Below, one piece after another: positions 1 through 6,000 of a stretch of 9,788 bases of DNA (position 1 is the stretch's first letter; each line of letters opens with the position of its first letter). The notes below the pieces were generated by a model. That model had not been told where the DNA came from. It saw only the letters and a list, made by a program, of their open reading frames with translations, and searched no databases. Source of the DNA: a candidate division CSSED10-310 bacterium. GTDB lineage: Bacteria; CSSED10-310; JAFGDC01. The position numbers and the translations under genes were made by a program. Location of the stretch: contig JAFGDC010000522.1 of the NCBI GenBank assembly GCA_016932295.1, positions 1 through 9,788 of the forward strand, given 5' to 3'.

Positions 1-1
1 A

Positions 2-2287
2 GCCGCGTTGATGTCACCGGTGACCAACGATTTCGGCGGCGTGATACCTGGCAAAACCGCGGCACCGGTCTGCAAGAAGCACGAACTGCCTTTTGCCGCT
101 CAGGTGAAGCCCGGGCAGGGAGCGGGTATCGAGCAGGTGATCGACAGCCTGGGCCTGGAACGGGATCGCGAACTCGTGCATATGAGGGATGCCAGGAGCC
201 GGCATTATCTCAATCCGGACGGCAGCATCACCGCGCTGATATCCAGCGGGACCTTGCATGTCCTGGAAAACGGGCAGTGGCTGCCCATTACCAACCGGGC
301 GCAATCCGATCTGACCACCAATCATTGTTCGTCGTACTGTCAAAACGATGCCGTCCACTACTTCATGTATGTAGGCAATTACAGCTCATACGGCGAGTTC
401 CGGCCCCACGCCGAGTTCGATCTGAGTTCCATCGGCAACGGAGTGACGATCACCGATGTACAGACCGTGGTGTACATGGCATCATGGATCGGTTCCGGAC
501 CCTTTTCCTTCGATTTCCATCACATGGCCAATGCCTGTACATACAATAACCAGAGCGTCATTTTTCCTGACTGCGCTGACGGAACCCTGTATGTATCTGG
601 TACCGAATCGGCTTCCGGGCTGAAAACCTATGATCTGGGCTCACAGGCTGATGCCGATGTTCAGGCCGCCCTGGCGGGTGACTGGTTCGCCTGGGGTTGC
701 GACTACACCGGTGGTGCATCGACGCTGTGGTATTGGGACAACTACAACCACGGCCAACCCGATCCGGTGCTGGCGGTGAACTACACCGCGCCGGGAGTAT
801 CCCCGGTGATTGGAGCGGGGAACACCTCCGTTTCCGAGAGCAGTGTCTACAACATCGGCAGCGATACCGTGGATTTCATGGTTGATTTCACGGATGGCGA
901 TGATGATCCCGTCGAGACCTACCGCATCACCATCATGATCCGCAGCGACGTGAACAACGAATGGTACGTGGCAGATGCAGCCACCCACGGGAACGGCGTC
1001 AGTGTCACGCGCAACGGCGTGGGCTCCTATACCGCGACGGTCAGCAATGTCAACCTCATCTCGGGAGTGGAAACAGGCTATTACGACCTGTTCGCGGATG
1101 TGTCCGACGGTGGCTGGAACGCCCAGGACGGCTATGCTAACAATTCCGACGAATTGCAGGTATTGACCCCGGCGTTCTTCTACGAGGATTTCAACGATCA
1201 GGCCGGAAGCGGATTCCCGAGCGGCTGGAACGTGGTGAGCAATGCCGCCGGGCTTGATTGGCGATATGATTATTACTGGACGGGAACGTCCGACTACATC
1301 GCCATCGCCATCTATGACTCGTCCAACCCGCAGGACGAGGAACTGCATTCCGTCGCATTCAACTGTGCCGGGTATGTGAACGTGCATCTCAACTGCCGCA
1401 ACCAGTGGGTGACCGGTTATGATCCGAATGCCACCGGCACGGTGGAGGGCAGCACGGACGGAGGTTCCACCTGGCCGCACACCATAGCCACATTCAGCTA
1501 CGCCGGCGGCAACGAGATCGGATATCTGGATTACGATATATCGAGCTGGGCGGACGGCCAATCCAACGTGAAAGTCCGATGGCATTACGTGGCGGACGAC
1601 GACGAACACTGGGCCATTGACGTCATCCAGGTGTACGGGGACGTGCCCACTCCGACTCCGACGGCGACCTACAGCCCCACCCTCACCCCCAGTCCAACCC
1701 ACAGCCCCACGGCGACACTCACTCCCACGGCGTCGCCCACCGAGAGCCCCACCGCCTCACCCACCAACACCTTCTCGCCCACCCAGACGCCAACTCAAAC
1801 TCCCACCTGGACGCCCACCCAGTCACCCACACTCACTCCCACCCCCACCGCCTCACCCACGGGCACTCCCACGTATACCCCCTCTCAGTCACCCACCCTT
1901 TCACCCACCCTGACCGCGTCGCCCACGCTCTCTCCCACCCTCACTCCCACCGCCACCTGGACGCCGACCCGAACGCCGACTTCTTCACCCACAGCCACCA
2001 TGTCACCCACCGGCACGCCGACCAGATCTCCCACCGAAACTCCCTCACCCACCCTGACAGCCACCCTCACTCCGACCATGACCAACCAGCCCACCGCCAC
2101 CATGTCACCGACCGCGACGCCCACCATGACGCCAACCCAGGAACCGCCTACCATGACGCCGGCCGAGACGCCGACGCCCACCGACACGCCCACCCCCGCG
2201 CCGGTGCCGGCCACCGGACCATGGAGCGCCGGACTGTTACTGCTCGGCTTGAGTTGTGTCATTGCCCTGATGAGGCGGCGCAGCTAG
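2..2287 (+). CDS. Multidomain exported surface protein with Pro/Thr/Ser linker and C-terminal sorting-type tail (5' end outside window)
   Basis: Probable cell-surface or adhesin-like protein; the ligand is unknown. The frame is open to the left edge. The first possible starts are TTG at 8 and ATG at 11, but neither is followed by a signal peptide, and a decayed paralogue at 2583-3033 stays similar across the few residues before ATG 11. The true start and signal peptide are therefore probably upstream. Numbering from TTG 8, residues 40-100 hold a conserved module with HYLNPDG and HVLENGQW, as seen at the N-termini of large RHS/wall-associated-type exported proteins. Residues 125-260 resemble a DNRLRE-type jelly-roll (EFDLSSI near its start, PDPVLAVNYT at its end). 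Residues 263-387 look Ig/cadherin-like. Residues 390-544 resemble choice-of-anchor-J/MAM-like domains (EDFN, PSGW, HWAIDVIQV). Residues 545-732 are a Pro/Thr/Ser linker and 733-759 an anchor tail. Domain names come from motif recognition, not a profile search. The reading frame is certain; the precise role is not. Confidence 0.9.
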   Translation, partial: AALMSPVTNDFGGVIPGKTAAPVCKKHELPFAAQVKPGQGAGIEQVIDSLGLERDRELVHMRDARSRHYLNPDGSITALISSGTLHVLENGQWLPITNRAQSDLTTNHCSSYCQNDAVHYFMYVGNYSSYGEFRPHAEFDLSSIGNGVTITDVQTVVYMASWIGSGPFSFDFHHMANACTYNNQSVIFPDCADGTLYVSGTESASGLKTYDLGSQADADVQAALAGDWFAWGCDYTGGASTLWYWDNYNHGQPDPVLAVNYTAPGVSPVIGAGNTSVSESSVYNIGSDTVDFMVDFTDGDDDPVETYRITIMIRSDVNNEWYVADAATHGNGVSVTRNGVGSYTATVSNVNLISGVETGYYDLFADVSDGGWNAQDGYANNSDELQVLTPAFFYEDFNDQAGSGFPSGWNVVSNAAGLDWRYDYYWTGTSDYIAIAIYDSSNPQDEELHSVAFNCAGYVNVHLNCRNQWVTGYDPNATGTVEGSTDGGSTWPHTIATFSYAGGNEIGYLDYDISSWADGQSNVKVRWHYVADDDEHWAIDVIQVYGDVPTPTPTATYSPTLTPSPTHSPTATLTPTASPTESPTASPTNTFSPTQTPTQTPTWTPTQSPTLTPTPTASPTGTPTYTPSQSPTLSPTLTASPTLSPTLTPTATWTPTRTPTSSPTATMSPTGTPTRSPTETPSPTLTATLTPTMTNQPTATMSPTATPTMTPTQEPPTMTPAETPTPTDTPTPAPVPATGPWSAGLLLLGLSCVIALMRRRS
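1640..2206 (+). repeat. Low-complexity Pro/Thr/Ser-encoding repeat tract
   Basis: This in-frame tract encodes about 189 residues made almost wholly of short xPT units such as SPT, TPT, TPTA and SPTL. At DNA level this gives recurrent CCCAC and CCNAC words on a 6/12-base rhythm, but no long perfect repeat. Such linkers act as extended spacers between folded domains and a surface anchor, and are often O-glycosylated on Thr/Ser; glycosylation here is inference. The antisense strand shows misleading Val/Gly-rich open frames because of the same bias. Confidence 0.9.
2204..2284 (+). other. C-terminal sorting/anchor signal: VPATG, membrane segment, RRRS
   Basis: The last 27 residues form a tripartite tail: VPATG (733-737), then PWS, then a hydrophobic stretch AGLLLLGLSCVIALM (741-755), then RRRS at the very end. 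A short motif, one membrane helix and an Arg cluster define C-terminal sorting signals. VPATG is one residue from the sortase consensus LPxTG. The layout also resembles exosortase-type tails (PEP-CTERM, IPTL-CTERM). Which enzyme would process it cannot be decided, because no sortase or exosortase gene lies in the window. Confidence 0.75.
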
Positions 2288-2306
2288 ACGGATTCTGATC
2301 CACAGC

Positions 2307-2350
2307 CAACCGGGGTGCCGTTTCCGCGGCGCTCCGGTTGTTCTCTTTTT
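2307..2350 (+). terminator. Intrinsic (rho-independent) terminator after the surface protein gene
   Basis: A 14-base-pair stem (2307-2320 with 2327-2340, two of the pairs G-U) closes a 6-base loop TTTCCG. It is followed directly by the T-rich run TTCTCTTTTT at 2341-2350. The stem begins 19 bases after the stop codon at 2285-2287. The opposite strand has no T tract after the hairpin, so it should act only on + strand transcription. Confidence 0.9.
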
Positions 2351-2582
2351 GGGGGCAGGGGCCGTGAGGGCAGGGGTCGTACCCGGAATCCTGTAATCAT
2401 CTCTGTGAAGCGTTATTACCCAATGTGTTACGACTGTTCCGGCGGCTGCCTTTTCTTGATGGGGTCGTACCAATAATTGGCAATTGCCTGACGGTATCCA
2501 TAGTTTTGTTAAGCTCACGTAAACTCTCGAGTTACCTGTACTAATATATCGGGGGAGGTGGCCATGAGAGGGGGAGAAAGTG
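2351..2582. other. Intergenic stretch without a recognisable gene
   Basis: I see no convincing coding frame here. It contains an imperfect direct repeat (GGGCAGGGGCCGT at 2353-2365 and GGGCAGGGGTCGT at 2368-2380), the word GGGGTCGTACC at 2373-2383 and again at 2461-2471, and two overlapping inverted repeats at 2470-2488 (CCAATAATTGG and GGCAATTGCC). A Shine-Dalgarno-like GGGGGAGGTGG lies at 2551-2561, before an ATG at 2564 that opens only 16 codons. No promoter with good -35 and -10 boxes at proper spacing stands out. Confidence 0.6.
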
Positions 2583-3033
2583 ATGACTTACTTGATGTGT
2601 ATGCCTCCCGCTGAATTTGTCAGGGGGCAGTGCCACGGGGCGTCGGCCGGGATCGGTGGAGTGGCGGTGATGGTTCCGGCGACAAACGATTTCGATGGTG
2701 CGCTCCCGGGTTAAACCGCGGCATCGGACTGCAAGAAGCATGAACTGCCTATTATGGCCCTGGTGCTGCCAAGAGACAGGTGTCGACCAGGTGATCGACA
2801 ATCTGGGTCTGGATCCAGGCCCGGAACTCATCCACCCTGGGGATGCCGGGCGTCGTCATTATCTCAATCCAGATGGCGGCATTACCGCGGTGTTGTACAG
2901 CGGGATCCTCCACGTCCTGGAAAACAGCAGGTGGGTGCATCTCGGTGACCGGGCGCAATCCGATCTGACCTCGAATCATTGTGCATCCTATTGTGAAAAT
3001 GATGCCACCCATTACTATATGTATGTCGGAAAT
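2583..3033 (+). pseudogene. Decayed, 3'-truncated paralogue of the surface protein gene at 2-2287
   Basis: From about 2660 to 3033 the DNA aligns with bases 1-373 of the first gene. The first part, read from ATG 2670 (VPATNDFDG against SPVTNDFGG in the first gene), hits an in-frame TAA at 2712-2714 where the first gene has AAA. Between about 2740 and 2785 the copy is 5 bases shorter, which shifts the frame. After that the protein again matches the first gene from QVIDNLGL through HYLNPDG, HVLEN, RAQSDLT and NHCASYC to MYVGN, at roughly 55 identical residues of 84. Homology ends sharply at 3033. An upstream ATG at 2583 with GGGGAG 6 bases before it is in frame with the first part and may be the old start, but that segment cannot be compared because the first gene's start is outside the window. 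An open frame running on past 3033 is antisense to the neighbouring gene and is not real. Confidence 0.85.
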
Positions 3034-3050
3034 GGGTTAGGATTAGTGTG

Positions 3051-6000
3051 TTATTCCACCACGAGGGCCGGCCAGTCGGTGACGTTTCCGCAGGCGTCAT
3101 ATGCCTTGATGGCAAGGGGATACTGTCCGGCGGGGGCACCCGGTCCGATACCCTCCAGAAGCAGGGTGAACAATCCGTCTCCCGCGTTCCAGTCGCCGGC
3201 GGTGCCGTCATCCACCAGAGTCAGGCCGGTGGGTTGATTATTCATGAAGACTTCCATGCGCTCGATGTCGGTGTCCGGAGTGAAGGCCATCAGCATGATA
3301 GCGCCGCCGCTGGATTCGGAGATGACCGCATCCCAGAAACCTGCGAACCAGATCGTTGGCGACTTCAGATCCACGTTCACCGTGATGGTGTCCGGAGTGG
3401 CGGCATTGTCAGCCGCATCCGCCGCGACCACGCTGATGGTATAGGTGCCTTCCTCCCCGGCATTCCACTGATAGGTCCACTCGGTCGTGCCGTCAGCCTG
3501 TTCCCATGTGGCGCCATCATCGAAGGAGACGAACACGGCGGTCACGCCGCAACCATCGCCGTCGTCCGCGGTGCCGCTGATCTCCACCAGTCCCCCGGCC
3601 AGGCAGGCGCCGTCTTCCGGCTCCTCGATGGTGGTGGCCGGACCGGTCTGATCGATGGTCACGGTAACAGTGGCTGGCGATTCCTGTTCGTTGCCGGCGA
3701 GATCAACCGCCTTGACCAGGATGGTATATTCTCCTTCGCCGCCAGCCGCCCAAACGTAGGACCAGGTTTCTGTTCCGGTCGCCGTCGCGTAGGTGGCGCC
3801 GCCATCGACGCTGACCAGCACGCTTTCCACTCCACAGCCCTGATCCGATGAGGTGCCGGTGATGGTCACCGAACCGCTCAGGCAGTCTCCGACAGAAGGT
3901 TCGGTGATGTCGCTCACAGGTGCGGTGCGGTCGATAGTGACCTCCACACTGGTGGACAATCCCTGGTTGCCGGCTTCATCAGTTACCCGTGCCAGCAGTT
4001 GGAAGTCTCCCTCACCCGTTGGTGTCCAGGTGTACGCCCAGGCCTCGCCACCGGTTGCCGGAGTCCAGGTGCCGCCGTTGTCCGAACTGACTTCGATTGC
4101 CTCGACTCCGGACAGGGCATCGGAAGCGGTGCCTGATACCTGCACGGTGGGCGCCCCTGTGCACAGACCGTCACCGGGCAATGTAATGTGCGCCTCCGGG
4201 ACAACCCGATCAAGATACAGCGCAACATCGCTTGAATTGAGATGATCGGCGTTGCCGGCGACATCCTTCAGCCATATATATACGGGGATGGCACCGTCAG
4301 TGCCGGCGCTGATGCCGTTGAGCACCTCGATGTCATTGCCAACGGTGTAGACGCCGTCAGTGGGATTGATGGGAGGTGTTTGAAGCTTGTAATACACTCC
4401 GGCAATGCCGCTGGCATCCACCGGGTTGTTCCAGGTGAGGGTGAAACTGTTGATGTTGGTCCAGCCGTCAGGAGCGGCGCTCAACCCGATGGGTTCGCCG
4501 GGAGCCAGCGTGTCCAGTCTGAAGGCGACATCGCCGCCGTTGGCGGAGACGATGTCACTGTCCTCACAGGCATCGCTGCTGTAGGCGCTCCACACATGCG
4601 GTCCATCGCTCAAACCGGAAGGCTGGTAGGTGCTGGCGGTGCCGCTGGGGACGAGGCTGCCGAGCTGGAACGCGCCGCCATCGAGGCGGAAGCTGGCGCG
4701 ATAACCATCACCCTGGGGATCGACCGACAGCGCGGACAGCAGCGGTGAGGCGTTAGTCCAGTCTCCCCAGCCGATCGCGCCCTGGCTCAAGGTGGGATCG
4801 GTAGGCGGCCCATTGGCGTTGGTGGTAAGATCGAGGAATTCGTAATCGCCCTCGATGTCATTGCCGCCGCAGGCGATCACGATGATGTATTGTTCCATGA
4901 CATTGACAATGGTGTTCAAGGGGGCTTCGAGGGCCGGCGCATCGCACTTCACGGCGAAGGTGAGATGGTAGATGGTCAGCGATTGGGTGACCGTCATTCC
5001 TATGCTGCCATGTTTCTCGAACTGGACCGCATCGGTGCCGATGCCGTCGTCATCCCAATGAGCATCGACCGCCTGGTCCTCCCATGCAGTGCCGTTGTCC
5101 TGCAGCGGAACCAGGTCAACCAGTTCCGGCACCTCGAAATAATCCGGATCGTACTCGACGTAGACCGCCACGTCGCAGAGTCCCGTCGGATCCGGCACAC
5201 TGGAGCTGAGCATTACGTCAACGGTGAGTACAGCGCCGGGATGGATGGCGGTGCTGGAGGAATCCAGTTCGATATCCACGAAGCGTTCGGTCTGCTTGAG
5301 CGTATACGCTTCCGGGATGCCGTTCCTGGTTTCCGCGTTGCCGGCACTATCGGTGGCCACGGCTTCGAACTCGTAGAATCCCTCTACGCCGGTCTGAGAG
5401 AAATCGAACACCACCTCTCCATCCGGCGTGAGATCCTGCACGCCTTGCGTCCAGGCTCCTGCATCCTTGCGATACCAGATCCTGACGCTGGCCAGGCCGC
5501 TGCTGGGCTCCGGATCTGACAGTTCATACTCGAGAAGGTACAGATTGGTGTAGATGACCGATGGAAGGGCTTCCATCGCCGCGGTGGGGGTGGCGGAATC
5601 AAAGAAGGTGGAGCAATCGCCGCTCCCGGTTGGATCGCCCTCTTCATTACCCGCCGTGTCATATGCCTTGGTGGCGAAATAGTAGCGTCCCTGCTGGACC
5701 GGCGTATACATGAAGATGCCGGAGGTGCCGCTTTGCGCTGGTAAACCCGCCGGTCCCCAGGTACCGCCGTCGGTATATTTGTACCAGAGTACGACCTGCT
5801 GGATGCCCCGGTTACGGGTGCTGTTGTCGGTGGCGGTCCAGGAGACCTGCAAGGAGCCACCGGTGTGAAACGGATTGCAGGTGGCGGAAGACTGCGGGCC
5901 AAGACTGTCATAGACCGTGGAACAATCTCCGCTGCCGGTGGGCGTGTCCTCGACGTTGCTGGCGCGATCCCTGGCCACGGTGGCGAAGTAATAGGTTCCC

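Noticed and set aside
641..1702. Long open frame of 353 codons on the minus strand
   Set aside because: It lies wholly antisense to the surface protein gene, has no recognisable domain, and follows from GC-biased codon use. The plus-strand protein has clear modules.
1640..2206. CRISPR or tandem-repeat locus
   Set aside because: The repetition is in-frame xPT coding sequence with irregular units and no unique spacers.
1885..2262. Minus-strand Val/Gly-rich frame (VGVMVGVAVGDMV-like)
   Set aside because: It is the mirror image of the Pro/Thr/Ser repeat tract and has no independent signal.
2542..2547. TAATAT as a -10 box
   Set aside because: It lies only 3 bases before a Shine-Dalgarno-like run, and there is no -35 hexamer about 17 bases upstream.
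2564..2614. ATG with strong GGGGGAGGTGG before it, as a small gene
   Set aside because: It opens only 16 codons (MRGGESDDLLDVYASR) with no recognisable feature. It is more likely decayed leader of the pseudogene.
3034..3237. Continuation of the pseudogene frame past 3033
   Set aside because: Homology to the first gene ends at MYVGN. The rest is antisense to the giant gene and reads as unrelated sequence.
3048..3851. Plus-strand frame of 267 codons
   Set aside because: It is antisense to the C-terminal Ig-like modules of the giant protein, with no Shine-Dalgarno or recognisable motif.
4812..5285. Cellulosome scaffoldin based on the cohesin-like module
   Set aside because: There is only one such module, with no dockerin, glycoside hydrolase or carbohydrate-binding partner in the window.
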